Source: Streptomonospora sp. PA3
GTDB taxonomy: Bacteria; Actinomycetota; Actinomycetes; Streptosporangiales; Streptosporangiaceae
NCBI RefSeq assembly: GCF_009728995.1
Contig: NZ_VTZW01000008.1
Coordinates: forward strand, 434,001 to 498,000
Reading direction: 5' to 3'
Length of the DNA: 64,000 bases
The translations under genes were made by a program, and so were the position numbers. The notes under the pieces are model-generated. The model saw nothing but the letters and a program-made list of their open reading frames with translations. It did no database searches and was not told the DNA's origin. Shown one piece after another: positions 32,030 to 41,033 of this stretch (within the stretch, counting starts at the first letter, position 1; each line of letters starts with the position of its first letter).

Positions 32030-33652
32030 TCATGCCCTGCTCTGAACTTCCGCCGCCTCCCTTGTCCGCTGCACCAAACCGGAGCTGCGCAGGCACAGCG
32101 CGGCGACCAGCCGCTCCTCGGGGTCGTCCAGGTCGATCCCGCTGATGGGCCCCAGCCGGCGCAGGCGGTAGCGCAGTGTGTTGGGGTGGACGTGCAGCGC
32201 GCGCGAGGCGGCGATCACGTCGCCGAAGGCGTCGAGGTAGGCGGCCAGGCTGGCGGCGTAGTCGGTGTGGTGCCTGCGGTCGTATTCGAGCAGGTCGGGC
32301 ACTGGGCCGCAGGAGAAGCGGGGGTCGGCGGCCACCGCGTCGGTCAGCACGAGCACGCCCGCGGCCGCGCGCACGTCCTCGGGCCGCACCACGCAGGTGT
32401 GGGCGGTCCCGCGGCTGCGCAGCACCCGCAGGACCAGGTCGGCCTCGGCGAGGGAGTCGGGGACGTCGTCGGCGTCGGAGACGACGGTGCCCAGCGCGCC
32501 CAGGACGGGGCAGTCGGCCGCACCGGCGGCGCGGGAGACCACCTCGCAGGCGGCGCCGACCCACTCGGCGGGGTCGTCGGCGTCCAGCTCGCACAGCAGC
32601 ACGTCGACGCGCCCGCGGGAGGGCACCGGCACGGCGGCGCAGCCCAGCGCGGGCAGGTGCACGCTGAGCAGGTCGGCGAAGGCGCGCGCGTCGTGCGGCC
32701 GGCCGTCGGCGAAGACGCAGCTGAGCACGGCCGCGGGACGGCCGCGGTCGATGTCGAGCCACTCCAGCGCCTCGTCGTCGGCGGCCCCGGCCAGCAGCCT
32801 GCGGGCGACGGACTCGGTGGCGCGGCGGCGGGTCTGGGTGCGCACCCCCAGGCGGGAGAGGTACTGGCCGGCCGAGGCGGCCGCGCGGCGCAGGACGACC
32901 GCGGCGTCCTCGGGCAGAGGGCGGCCCCGCTCGGCCACCCAGATCGACCCGAGGATCTCGTCGCCCGAGCGCACGGCGACGGCCATGCGGCGACTCACGC
33001 CCTGCTCGGGCACGGCGGGGATGTCCACGACGTCGCCGCTGCGCCACAGCTGCCGGTAGACGCCGTGTTCGCGCAGCCGTGCCCGGTACCAGGAGGGTCC
33101 GCGCTGGTCGAGGACGGCCTGGCGGCGCATGGCGTCGTCGGTGTCGGCGAGGCGGGAGGAGGCGAGCACCTCCTGCTGCGGGTTGAAGATCAGCACCGAG
33201 CCGCCGATCGATTCGCACAGCGCGTTGGCGAAGGCCGCCAGCTCGCGGGAGGGCGGCCCGGAGGACTCGGCGTCCAGTTCGGCGCCGGTGGTGGTGAGCA
33301 GCCCGCGCAGCTGCCCGGAGAACTGCGCCCAGCCGGTGCCCGGCGCCAGGCCCAGCAGCGCCACGCCGGTGTGGCGGGCGGGGCCGCTCAGGCGCTCGCG
33401 CATCTCGGCCGTGCCGCGCACGACCACCGCCGCCACGCCGTGCCTGCCGGCCTCCTCCAGCAGGGCCGGGGCTCCATCGGCGTCGGCCCCCACGGCCAGC
33501 AGCAGGTCGCCGGGGCCGGCGGCGAACTCGGCGGCGGAATCGTGGATCACCACGTCGTTGCAGCGCACAGTGGGGTCTGGGGGATCGACCCACACCGACA
33601 GCACGCTCATGCCCATCGCGTCGATGACGGTGCTCAGCATCGGACCGGTCAC
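32030..33652 (-). CDS. PucR family transcriptional regulator
   Basis: A 540-residue regulator. An N-terminal sensing region (about 1-300) leads to a GGDEF-like PucR central domain and the C-terminal PucR helix-turn-helix: DVIAASRALHVHPNTLRYRL and RRLGPISGIDLDDPEERLVA. GTG 33652 is chosen because GAGGAGG lies 7 nt upstream; a frame reaching 33763 has no such site. It lies between the amidohydrolase operon and a divergent M20 peptidase-symporter operon. PucR proteins usually activate purine or amino-acid-amide catabolism, and it is the likely regulator of both sides. Confidence 0.9.
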   Translation of the reverse strand: MTGPMLSTVIDAMGMSVLSVWVDPPDPTVRCNDVVIHDSAAEFAAGPGDLLLAVGADADGAPALLEEAGRHGVAAVVVRGTAEMRERLSGPARHTGVALLGLAPGTGWAQFSGQLRGLLTTTGAELDAESSGPPSRELAAFANALCESIGGSVLIFNPQQEVLASSRLADTDDAMRRQAVLDQRGPSWYRARLREHGVYRQLWRSGDVVDIPAVPEQGVSRRMAVAVRSGDEILGSIWVAERGRPLPEDAAVVLRRAAASAGQYLSRLGVRTQTRRRATESVARRLLAGAADDEALEWLDIDRGRPAAVLSCVFADGRPHDARAFADLLSVHLPALGCAAVPVPSRGRVDVLLCELDADDPAEWVGAACEVVSRAAGAADCPVLGALGTVVSDADDVPDSLAEADLVLRVLRSRGTAHTCVVRPEDVRAAAGVLVLTDAVAADPRFSCGPVPDLLEYDRRHHTDYAASLAAYLDAFGDVIAASRALHVHPNTLRYRLRRLGPISGIDLDDPEERLVAALCLRSSGLVQRTREAAEVQSRA

Positions 33653-33672
33653 GGTGCCCTCCTCGGGGAGTC

Positions 33673-33736
33673 CTTGTCGCAGACGACAAGTTCCGTGCGG
33701 TTCTTCATACCAGCGGATCATTACAGCGAGATGATC
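33673..33736. promoter_or_regulatory. Two inverted repeats in the PucR / M20 divergent promoter region
   Basis: CTTGTCG (33673-33679) and CGACAAG (33684-33690) are perfect arms with a 4-nt spacer; GATCAT (33716-33721) and ATGATC (33731-33736) are arms with a 9-nt spacer. Both lie in the 129 bp between divergent starts. ATGATCAT recurs at 31986-31993, upstream of the amidohydrolase operon. These are candidate PucR sites. Confidence 0.45.
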
Positions 33737-33781
33737 ACTCGCCGAGACTGGCTGCCACGTCATACGAAGGAGGCACCGTCC

Positions 33782-34897
33782 ATGGTCGAGGGGTTCACCG
33801 CCGAACTGCGCGCGCTGGTCGACGCGGAGTCGCCTTCAGCCGACCTGCCCGCGGTCGAGGCGTGCGGGGACCACCTGGCCGAGGCCGGCGAGCGGATCAC
33901 CGGCGCGGCCCCGGAGCGCTTGCCGCTGCCGGGCGGCCCCTCGGCACTGGTCTGGCGGCGGGGCGACCCGCATGCGCCCGGCCGGGTGCTGCTGCTGGGC
34001 CACCGCGACACCGTGTGGCCGGTGGGCACGGCCCAGGAGCGGCCGTTCACCGTGCAGGGCGGCCGGGCCTGCGGCCCGGGGGTCTTCGACATGAAGGCGG
34101 GCCTGCTCGTGGGGCTCTACGCCGTTGCGCGGCTGGACCCGGGCGTCCCGGTCACGCTGCTGGTCACCGGCGACGAGGAGGTTGGCTCGGCGGCCAGCCG
34201 GGAGCTGATCGAGGCCGAGGCGCTGGCGGCCCAGGCGGTGCTCGTGCTGGAGGGGGCGGCCGAAGGCGGCGCGCTCAAACGCGCCCGCAAGGGGTGGTCG
34301 ATCTACACCCTCCACTGCCGGGGCCGCTCGGCCCACGCCGGGCTGGAGCCGCAGAAGGGCAGCAACGCCCTGGTCCGGATGGCCGAGCTCGTCGGGGAGG
34401 CGGTGCGGCTGAACGCGCCGGACCGCGGGCTGACCGTCACACCCACGCTGGCGCGCGCCGGCCAGACCGTCAACACCGTGCCCGACCGCGCCGAGCTGCA
34501 TCTGGACGTGCGCGCCGGCAGCGCCGCCGACCAGCGGCGCGTGGACGAGCGCATCCGCGGCCTCGCCGCCGCCTCGACGGGGGTCGAGGTCGAGGTGGAG
34601 GGGGGCGAGAACCGGCCGCCGATGGAGGACGGCGCGGCGGCCGAACTGCTGGCCCGGGCGGCCCGGCACGCCCGCGAACTGGGCCAGGAGCCGCCCGGCT
34701 CGGCGGCGGTGGGCGGCATCTCCGACGCCAACCTCTGCGCGGCTCTTGGCGTCCCGACTCTCGACGGACTCGGTGCGGTCGGCGGGGGCCCGCACGCGAT
34801 CCACGAATGGGTGGACGTCGAGGCGACCCTGCACCGGATTCCACTGGTCACGGCGCTGGTGGGCGGCCTGGCCGCGCACCCGCTTCCGGGGCCTTGA
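33782..34897 (+). CDS. M20 family metallopeptidase (glutamate carboxypeptidase-like)
   Basis: A 371-residue di-zinc peptidase of the M20A/CPG2 type. Metal and catalytic residues are visible in LLGHRDTVWPVG (His, Asp), GPGVFDMKAGLL (bridging Asp), LLVTGDEEVGS (catalytic Glu-Glu), and GGISDANLCAALGVP near the end; the dimerisation domain has CRGRSAHAGLEPQKGSNAL. Carboxypeptidase G2 homologues release C-terminal glutamate from folates and other acyl-glutamates. A small membrane protein and a symporter follow on the same strand, suggesting uptake followed by hydrolysis. ATG 33782 follows GAAGGAGG. Confidence 0.88.
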   Translation: MVEGFTAELRALVDAESPSADLPAVEACGDHLAEAGERITGAAPERLPLPGGPSALVWRRGDPHAPGRVLLLGHRDTVWPVGTAQERPFTVQGGRACGPGVFDMKAGLLVGLYAVARLDPGVPVTLLVTGDEEVGSAASRELIEAEALAAQAVLVLEGAAEGGALKRARKGWSIYTLHCRGRSAHAGLEPQKGSNALVRMAELVGEAVRLNAPDRGLTVTPTLARAGQTVNTVPDRAELHLDVRAGSAADQRRVDERIRGLAAASTGVEVEVEGGENRPPMEDGAAAELLARAARHARELGQEPPGSAAVGGISDANLCAALGVPTLDGLGAVGGGPHAIHEWVDVEATLHRIPLVTALVGGLAAHPLPGP

Positions 34898-34913
34898 AGG
34901 ATGTGATCACGCA

Positions 34914-35234
34914 ATGCCCGACACCCGATCCCCACTCCGCGAAACCGACTTCGAGGAGGATCCGCGCTACCGCACGGCCACGCGGGAACTCGCCATCGCG
35001 CTGGCCTACTGGGTGGCGTTCACCGTCGCCGTCACCGCGACGGCCTGGCTGCTGGGCGGCGGCAAAGAGGCCGATGAGCTGACCTTCGTGCTGGGTTTCC
35101 CCGCATGGTTCTTCTGGTCGGTACCGGTGGTGGCCTTCGCGTTCTCCGGTATCGCCTTCGTCCTCGTCCACCGCTACTTCACCGACATCCCCCTCTCCGC
35201 CGACGGCTCCGCCGACGAGCCGGAAGAAAGGTAG
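34914..35234 (+). CDS. Small membrane protein, YhdT/DUF997-like symporter partner
   Basis: A 106-residue protein with two membrane helices (LAIALAYWVAFTVAVTATAW and FFWSVPVVAFAFSGIAFVLV) and polar ends. Position and pattern match the small YhdT/DUF997-type subunits found before PanF-like sodium symporters. It starts 16 bp after the M20 gene and ends 6 bp before the symporter gene, so all three are surely cotranscribed. Its role, probably stability or activity of the symporter, is not established. Confidence 0.8.
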   Translation: MPDTRSPLRETDFEEDPRYRTATRELAIALAYWVAFTVAVTATAWLLGGGKEADELTFVLGFPAWFFWSVPVVAFAFSGIAFVLVHRYFTDIPLSADGSADEPEER

Positions 35235-35240
35235 CCGACC

Positions 35241-36746
35241 ATGCGCTGGGGCGTCCTCATCCCGATTCTGCTCTACGCCGCCCTGCTGCTGGTGATCGCC
35301 TGGTGGACCTTCCGCCGCCGCCAGGCGGTCGCCGAAGGCCGCAAGACCGAGCACTACTACATGGGCGGCCGCTCGCTGGGCTGGATGCTGCTGATGTTCA
35401 CGCTGCTGGCGAGCGGAGCCAGCGCGGGCACCTTCATCGGCGGTCCCGGACTGGTCTACGGCGAGGGCTACGGCTGGATCCTGGTCTCGGTGTTCCAGGT
35501 GCCCACCGCCTTCATCGCGCTGGCGGTGCTGGGCAAGAAGTTCGCCATCGTCGGGCGCAAGCTGGGGGCGCTGTCGATCGTGGACATGCTGCGGCACCGC
35601 TATGAGAGCCCGATCGTGGTGATCGTCAGCTCGCTGGGCATCGTGGTGTTCCTGACCGCCTACATGGTGCCGCAGTTCGTCGGCGGGACCCGACTGCTTG
35701 AGGCGGCCACCGGCGCCGACTACACCGTTCTGCTGATCTGCCTGGCGGCGCTGATCGCGATCTACACGACCTTCGGCGGATTCCTCGCCGACGCGATGAG
35801 CGACGTGCTGCAGGGCGTGATCATGCTCGTGGGGGCCGTGGTCGTGTGGATCGCGCTGCTCACCGCGGCCGGGGGCATGGGCCCGGTCAACGAGCAGGTC
35901 ATGAGCACCGCACCGGAGCTGTTCACGCTGCCGGGGCCGGCCGGGTTCACCCCGCAGATGATCGCCTCCTACTCGCTGCAGCTGGGGCTGATGTTCGGCG
36001 TTCTGCCGCACCTGGCGGTCCGGGCGATGAGCTACCGCGACTCGCGCGCGGTGCACACCGCGATGAAGGTCGGCCCGCTGGTGATGACGATCATCACCCT
36101 GGGTTTCCTGACGATGGGCATGATGGCGCGCTTCTATCAGCCCGACATGGAGGTGGGCGACCTGGCGCTGCCCACCACCATCGTGGAGGTGCTGCCCTCC
36201 GGCGTGGCCGGGGTCCTGTTCGCCGCGCCGATGGCGGCGGTGATGTCCACGGTCGACGCGATGATCCTGGTGGTCAGCGGCACCATCATCCGCGACCTCT
36301 ACGTCACCTACGTCAACCCGCGCATCAGCGACGGGCGCACGTCGGCGATGTCCTCGGTGACCACGCTGGTGCTGACGGCGGTGGTGCTGGTGCTGGCCCT
36401 CAACCCGCCCGCGTACCTGGAGCTGCTGGTCATCTACGCCATCGGCGGCCTGGAGGTGGCGTTCTTCTTCCCTCTGGTGCTGGGGCTCTACTGGAAGCGC
36501 GCCAACGCGCTGGGCGCCGGCCTGGGGATGGCGGGCGGCATCGCCTGGTACACGCTCGTCAACAACTGGGCGCCCGAACTGGCGCTGGGCATGTTCCCCA
36601 TCGCCACGTCGTCGGCCGTCGCGCTGGCCCTGTTCCTGCTGGGCACCTACCTCGGACCGCCACCGCGGCGCGAGATCCTGGTGAAGTTCTGGGGCACCCA
36701 GGCCGAGATCGACCGCCTGGGCGAGGACGTGCGCCCGGTGCGTTAG
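35241..36746 (+). CDS. Sodium:solute symporter family transporter (PanF-like)
   Basis: A 501-residue SSS-family protein with 12-13 membrane helices. It begins LIPILLYAALLLVIAWWTF, then HYYMGGRSLGWMLLMFTLLA, GASAGTFIGGPGLVYGEGYG, and the SSS signature region around YTTFGGFLADAMSDVLQG; VMSTVDAMILVVSGTIIRDL is the sodium-site helix. It should import an organic anion or amino acid derivative with sodium. Together with the M20 peptidase and small subunit it forms an uptake-hydrolysis unit. A double terminator follows. Confidence 0.9.
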   Translation: MRWGVLIPILLYAALLLVIAWWTFRRRQAVAEGRKTEHYYMGGRSLGWMLLMFTLLASGASAGTFIGGPGLVYGEGYGWILVSVFQVPTAFIALAVLGKKFAIVGRKLGALSIVDMLRHRYESPIVVIVSSLGIVVFLTAYMVPQFVGGTRLLEAATGADYTVLLICLAALIAIYTTFGGFLADAMSDVLQGVIMLVGAVVVWIALLTAAGGMGPVNEQVMSTAPELFTLPGPAGFTPQMIASYSLQLGLMFGVLPHLAVRAMSYRDSRAVHTAMKVGPLVMTIITLGFLTMGMMARFYQPDMEVGDLALPTTIVEVLPSGVAGVLFAAPMAAVMSTVDAMILVVSGTIIRDLYVTYVNPRISDGRTSAMSSVTTLVLTAVVLVLALNPPAYLELLVIYAIGGLEVAFFFPLVLGLYWKRANALGAGLGMAGGIAWYTLVNNWAPELALGMFPIATSSAVALALFLLGTYLGPPPRREILVKFWGTQAEIDRLGEDVRPVR

Positions 36747-36770
36747 GCACCCGGGTCCAGGACCCCTCCC

Positions 36771-36863
36771 GCGGTGTGCGGGGGCGTGGCGTTCCCTCTC
36801 GCGCCCCCGCACACCGCCCCGCGGCTCCCGCCCGGCCCCTCTCCGGGCGGGAGCCGCGGTTTT
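36771..36863 (+). terminator. Two consecutive hairpins, the second with a T-tract
   Basis: First hairpin: GCGGTGTGCGGGGGCG (36771-36786) with its exact complement at 36802-36817, loop 15 nt. Second hairpin: a 17-bp perfect stem, 36819-36835 with 36843-36859, loop 7 nt, followed by TTTT (36860-36863). The second is a good intrinsic terminator for the M20-symporter operon. Confidence 0.85.
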
Positions 36864-37005
36864 GGGCCGCGGATCCGCGCCTTGCGCGCGCGTCGGGCGC
36901 CCCCGGGCGCCGGTTAGGCGGCGGACGGCCGGGTAGCGGCCCGGCGACCACCGGGGCGGGCCGCTCGGCCGCGGGCGGCCCCCGCGCAGCCGAAGGAGGG
37001 CGAGT

Positions 37006-37461
37006 ATGAGCCGGCCAACGCAGGCCACGGTGCCCGATGCGACGCGCGGTGCCGCGCGGGTCGTCGCGGGCCTGGTGGGAGGGGTCTTCCTCCTCGTGGG
37101 CGTCCTGGGATTCGTCCCGATCACGACCGGCCAGTACGGCACCCTGGAGTGGGCGGGCCCCGACTCCCACGCGATGCTGCTGGGGCTGTTCCAGGTGTCG
37201 GTGCTGCACAACATCGTGCACCTGGTGTTCGGCGCCGCCGGGCTGGCGGCGGCGTTCCTGCCGGCCATGGCCCGCGCCTACCTGCTCGTCAGCGGCGTGC
37301 TGTACCTGGGGCTGTGGATCTACGGGATGGTGGTCCCCCCGGACTCCGCGGCCAACTTCGTGCCGGTCAACGCACCCGACAACTGGCTGCACCTGATTCT
37401 GGGCATCGGCCTGGTCGGAGCCGGTTTCGTGGTCAAGCGCGGGCGCGGGGACACCCCCTGA
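37006..37461 (+). CDS. DUF4383 family membrane protein
   Basis: A 151-residue protein with four membrane helices: VVAGLVGGVFLLVGVLGFVP, QVSVLHNIVHLVFGAAGLAA, AYLLVSGVLYLGLWIYGMVV and LHLILGIGLVGAGFVV. The HNIVHLVFGAAGL and DNWLHLILG motifs are typical of DUF4383, common in actinobacteria and without known function. GAAGGAGGG precedes the ATG. It converges on a DUF2752 gene 24 bp downstream. Confidence 0.85.
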   Translation: MSRPTQATVPDATRGAARVVAGLVGGVFLLVGVLGFVPITTGQYGTLEWAGPDSHAMLLGLFQVSVLHNIVHLVFGAAGLAAAFLPAMARAYLLVSGVLYLGLWIYGMVVPPDSAANFVPVNAPDNWLHLILGIGLVGAGFVVKRGRGDTP

Positions 37462-37485
37462 GGCCGGCGCGGGCGCGCGGCGGCC

Positions 37486-38079
37486 TCAGCGCTGCGGTGC
37501 CCGGCCGCCGCGGTCCGCGGTGCGGCGCGGCCGCCGCGTGGTGACCACCGCGACCACGGCCGCGGCGGTGGCGCCCAGGCCGTACACCGCCAGCGTGGCC
37601 AGGGGCGTGGCGTCGGCGGGCGAGGTCTGCAGCAGGTCGGCGTTGAGCTGCTGGTTCACCCACAGGGCGATCAGCAGCGCACCGCCGATGATGCCGACCG
37701 ACCACCCGGAGGCGATGCGGACGTTGACCCAGCGCCGGGTGAGCAGGCCCGCGGCCAGGCGCGCCAGTGCGGCGACCGCACCGGCCACGAGCACCAGCCC
37801 CAGCGGGTTGTAGCGCAGGGACATGGCCGGGTCGCCGCTCATGGCCGCCTCGACCGCGCGGGTGGCGCCGCAGGTGGGGCTCATGATGCCCATGTAGTGC
37901 GTCGGGGCGTGCAGGTCGACGGGCGGCATGCCGAACACGGCCATCGCGGCCCCCGCCGCGAGCCCGCCCAGCGCCAGGTAGGAGACCCAGCGGTGGGCGT
38001 CGCGGGCCTCGATCCGCAGGCGGACGGGCAGTGCCCAGGCGGGAAAGCCGCCGCGGAGTCCGCGCTCGCTCGTGCTCAT
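37486..38079 (-). CDS. DUF2752 family membrane protein
   Basis: A 197-residue protein with about four membrane helices (YLALGGLAAGAAMAVFG, LGLVLVAGAVAALARLAAGL, GIIGGALLIALWV, LGATAAAVVAVVTT). The DUF2752 signature is SPTCGATRAVEAAMSGD followed by SLRYNPLG. The N-terminal 25 residues are polar. Family function is unknown. It is upstream of nothing on its strand; a palindromic repeat element lies just before its promoter region. Confidence 0.83.
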   Translation of the reverse strand: MSTSERGLRGGFPAWALPVRLRIEARDAHRWVSYLALGGLAAGAAMAVFGMPPVDLHAPTHYMGIMSPTCGATRAVEAAMSGDPAMSLRYNPLGLVLVAGAVAALARLAAGLLTRRWVNVRIASGWSVGIIGGALLIALWVNQQLNADLLQTSPADATPLATLAVYGLGATAAAVVAVVTTRRPRRTADRGGRAPQR

Positions 38080-38190
38080 GAATCCATTGTCCCCCGGTTC
38101 CGGGTGCCGCGGTCCGCGGCCGTGCTTCCCCGGCTCCGACGCCCGGGGGATCCGCGCGGTTCCGGGGCGACGGCTCTGCCGCTGCGTCGT

Positions 38191-38473
38191 GTTTGAGTGG
38201 TCGGTCACCACGGAGGCCGCGGCAATGGGCTGGATTGCGCGAATCCCGCCCGTCGCCGGCCACCGGTGGCACAGCTCCACCCGGCAGGTACCGCGTGCGC
38301 TCGGCGGCAAAGAAATACTGCGACGCGAAGCGTCTCCGTCGGGGTGGCGGCGGGCTGACGGGCGGGCGGACCGCGCTACGCGAGACGCGCCCATTGCCGC
38401 AGCCTCGACGGTGGCCGCGCCAGGTGGTACCCGGAGGGTTCCTGGAAAGCCACGCCCCCGCCGTCCTTGAACA
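38191..38473 (+). repeat. MITE-like palindromic element, copy B
   Basis: It begins GTTTGAGTGGTCGGTCACCA, contains GCGGCAATGGG near 38219, GTGCGCTCGGCGGCAA near 38299, CCCATTGCCGCAGCCTC near 38390, and ends with GGTGGCCGCGCCAGGTGG, GGTTCCTGG and CCGCCGTCCTTGAACAC blocks. The same block order occurs in reverse in copy A at 26155-26424. It lies between the DUF2752 and TetR genes, both minus strand. No transposase is present. Confidence 0.75.
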
Positions 38474-38477
38474 CGGC

Positions 38478-39149
38478 CTATCCGCGCGGTTCCGCCGCCG
38501 GGGCGGACCGGAAGGCGGGCAGCCCTTCCGCCGCGGCCGCGATGGCCTTGCGGACAAGGGCGCCCACGCCGCCGGGCGGCCCGTCCAAACCCGCGGTCAG
38601 GCGGTGGCGGGCCCCCTCCTCGGCCGCCAGGCGGAGGGCGGCGTTGAGGGCGGCGGCCTGCACCCGCACGGCCAGGTCGCCGGGCGCGGCGCCGGTGCGC
38701 TCGGCGATGATCTCGGCGAACACGGACTCGGCCGCGTGGTGGACCTCCAACCAGACGGCCTTGAGCGCGGGTTCGCGGGCGGTCATGGCGATCAGGTCGG
38801 CCACGGGCCCGGCGGCCAGGCGGTCGTCCTCGTCGAAGGCGCCCTCCCGCTCCAGGTGGTCCAGCAGCGCGACGCCGCGCGGGCAGGACCGCAACCGCTG
38901 GGCCATGGCGTCCAGACCGGTGGTGAGCAGCGGCCGCACGCAGCTCTCCTTGCTGGGGAAGTAGCGCCACAGGGTGCGGGTGGAGATCCCCAGCTGATGG
39001 GCGATGTCCTCGCCCGTGGTGCCGGCGACGCCCTTCTCGACGAACAGGGCGAGTGCGGCGCGGGCGATCTCCATGCGGACGAGTGCCTTGCGGCGCTCGG
39101 ACATCGGCGGGCGGCCCCGGCCCGCGGTGCGTGCGGAGTCGGCGGCCAT
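38478..39149 (-). CDS. TetR family transcriptional regulator
   Basis: A 223-residue regulator. HTH: RMEIARAALALFVEKGVAGT, TGEDIAHQLGISTRTLWRYF, PSKESCVRPLL. The ligand domain has AREPALKAVWLEVHHAAESV. It is divergent from a short-chain dehydrogenase gene with a 163-bp gap containing AT-richer DNA (39225-39262), so it probably controls that gene and itself. Its end lies 5 bp from the palindromic element copy B. Confidence 0.9.
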   Translation of the reverse strand: MAADSARTAGRGRPPMSERRKALVRMEIARAALALFVEKGVAGTTGEDIAHQLGISTRTLWRYFPSKESCVRPLLTTGLDAMAQRLRSCPRGVALLDHLEREGAFDEDDRLAAGPVADLIAMTAREPALKAVWLEVHHAAESVFAEIIAERTGAAPGDLAVRVQAAALNAALRLAAEEGARHRLTAGLDGPPGGVGALVRKAIAAAAEGLPAFRSAPAAEPRG

Positions 39150-39312
39150 ACTCGCTCACTGCTCCCTTCGCGCCCGCGGCGCCCCGGCCAGGCCACCATA
39201 CTAAGCGCCGCGTGTCACCGAGCGACTAAATGTCCTTCCGCGACAAGAATAAATAGCATGGCGGAGGCGGCCGCGGCTGCGGCGCCCCAGCACACCGAGG
39301 GAAGGAAGCACC

Positions 39313-40077
39313 ATGGCCGAGTCGGGGCTGAACGGCAGGAACGCGATCGTCACCGGAGGAGGCTCGGGCATCGGCCGGGCCACGGCCCTCCGCCTGGCGG
39401 CCGAGGGGGCCCGGGTCCTCATCGCCGACCTCAACGCCGGCACCGCCGACGAGGCGGCCGAGGAGATCCGCGCCCGCGGCGGCACCGCCGAGGTCGTCGC
39501 CGGCGACCTCAGCCGCCAGGAGGTCGCCGACGAGGTCGCCGCCACCGCCGCCGACCGCCTCGGCGGCATCGACGTCCTGGTCAACAACGCCGGGATCATG
39601 GACGACATGTCGGCCACGGCCGACGTCAGTGACACGGTCTGGGAGCGGCTGATCCGCGTCAACCTGACCGCGCCGTTCCTGCTCACCCGCGCGGTGCTGC
39701 CGCACATGCTGCAGCGCGGCGCGGGCTCGATCGTGTTCACCGCCTCGGAGGCGTCTCTGCGCGGCAGCGCCGCCGGGACCGCCTACACCGCCGCCAAGCA
39801 CGGCGTCGTGGGCCTGGTGAAGTCGACCGCGGTCATGTACCGCGACCACGGCGTCCGGGCCAACGCCGTCGCCCCCGGCGGCACAGCCACCAACATCGAC
39901 GTCGGCACCCCCACGGCTCCGCACGGGCCCACCGTGCTCGGCGGCTACGGCGGCAACATCGGCCGCATCTCCGCGGCCGACGAGCTCGCCGCCGCGATCG
40001 TGTTCCTCGCCTCCGACGCCGCCGGGGCCATCAGCGGCGCCGTTCTGCCCGTCGACAACGGCTGGTCGGCGGTCTGA
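39313..40077 (+). CDS. Short-chain dehydrogenase/reductase (FabG-like)
   Basis: A 254-residue NAD(P)-dependent oxidoreductase. Cofactor motif VTGGGSGIGRATALRL; an acidic residue in LIADLNAG suggests NAD preference; NNAGIMDD; catalytic Tyr-Lys in YTAAKHGVVGL; C-terminal AISGAVLPVDNGWSAV. GGAAGGAAG lies upstream of the ATG. The divergent TetR suggests inducible expression. The substrate is not evident. Confidence 0.9.
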   Translation: MAESGLNGRNAIVTGGGSGIGRATALRLAAEGARVLIADLNAGTADEAAEEIRARGGTAEVVAGDLSRQEVADEVAATAADRLGGIDVLVNNAGIMDDMSATADVSDTVWERLIRVNLTAPFLLTRAVLPHMLQRGAGSIVFTASEASLRGSAAGTAYTAAKHGVVGLVKSTAVMYRDHGVRANAVAPGGTATNIDVGTPTAPHGPTVLGGYGGNIGRISAADELAAAIVFLASDAAGAISGAVLPVDNGWSAV

Positions 40078-40313
40078 CGAGGGCGCCGGGCGCCCGGCCG
40101 GAGGGGACCGTGATCGCCGCGGCAAGGCCCCGACAGGCTCGGCGCAGCGCTCGGTGCGCCGGGCCGGGGTGTCGGCGAGGCGCCCGCCGGCGGCGACGAC
40201 TCCACCCGGCCGGCGGGGGTGCCGATGCCGCAATCGGCCGCCGGCGCCCTTACGCCGACCGCCCGCAGCGCAGCACGAGCACGGTCACCGCAGCAGGATC
40301 GCACCACGGCGCC

Positions 40314-41033
40314 TCAAGCGTCGGCGCCGCCCTCGTCGAGTCTGAGCCGCCCCGCGAGGATCTCGCGGGCGACCGTGGAGATGGGGAGGTCGTTGGCGAA
40401 GGCGTGGCCGCGCAACCGGGCCAGCGCGTCCCTCAGGCTGGTCTGCAACTGGACCGAGAGCATGCCGGTGGCCTGGTAGACCTCGGTGTGGTAGTCCTGC
40501 GCGAGCTCGGCGGCGGACCGGGGCGCGGCGCGCTCCTCCTTGCGGTGGGACTCCAGCAGCAGCAGGGCGGCGGTGTCGGCCAGCACGAGCGCGTCGCCGG
40601 TCTGCTCCGCGGTGAGCGGACGCGGCACATGGCGGTAGGCCTCCAGCGTGCCGATGGCGACCGCGTCGAACCGCAGCGGGAAGGCGAAGACCGAGCCGAC
40701 CCCCAGTTCGACCGCCGCGGGCGCGAACGCCGGCCACCGGCCGCAGGCGGCGACCAGTTCGGAGGCCAGGACCGGCGCCCCCGTGCCGAACGACTCCAGG
40801 CCGGGTCCCTCGCCGAGCATGAACTGCAGTTCCTCCAACCGCCGGCTGAACTCCCCCGCTGCCCCGGCGATCTCGCGGGCGGTCTCGGTGGCGATCAGTG
40901 TCACGGCGGCGCCGTCGACGGCCAGGACGCGGCCGGCCGCGGTGCACACCATGTCGACCGACATGCCCTCCCCGAGGCTGCGCGCCTCCTCGGCCAGCAG
41001 GCCCCAGACGCGAGGCGGGCGCTCAGACTCCAC
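40314..41033 (-). CDS. GAF-ANTAR domain regulator
   Basis: A 239-residue protein: GAF domain (about 20-165; DMVCTAAGRVLAVDGAAVTL, LEELQFMLGEGPGLESFGTG, GVGSVFAFPLRFDAVAIGTL) and ANTAR domain (about 180-232; EVYQATGMLSVQLQTSLRDA, LARLRGHAFANDLPISTVAR). GTG 41033 is a reasonable start with GAGGGGAGG about 13 nt upstream; an internal ATG is possible. It is divergent from another GAF-ANTAR gene 388 bp away. It likely acts as a signal-controlled RNA antiterminator. Confidence 0.85.
   Translation of the reverse strand: MESERPPRVWGLLAEEARSLGEGMSVDMVCTAAGRVLAVDGAAVTLIATETAREIAGAAGEFSRRLEELQFMLGEGPGLESFGTGAPVLASELVAACGRWPAFAPAAVELGVGSVFAFPLRFDAVAIGTLEAYRHVPRPLTAEQTGDALVLADTAALLLLESHRKEERAAPRSAAELAQDYHTEVYQATGMLSVQLQTSLRDALARLRGHAFANDLPISTVAREILAGRLRLDEGGADA

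Noticed and set aside
34848-37268. Very long open frame (about 800 codons) on the minus strand opposite the M20-symporter genes
   Set aside because: It is rich in Arg, His, Gln and Gly and mirrors well-supported genes on the other strand; such mirror frames are expected at this GC content.
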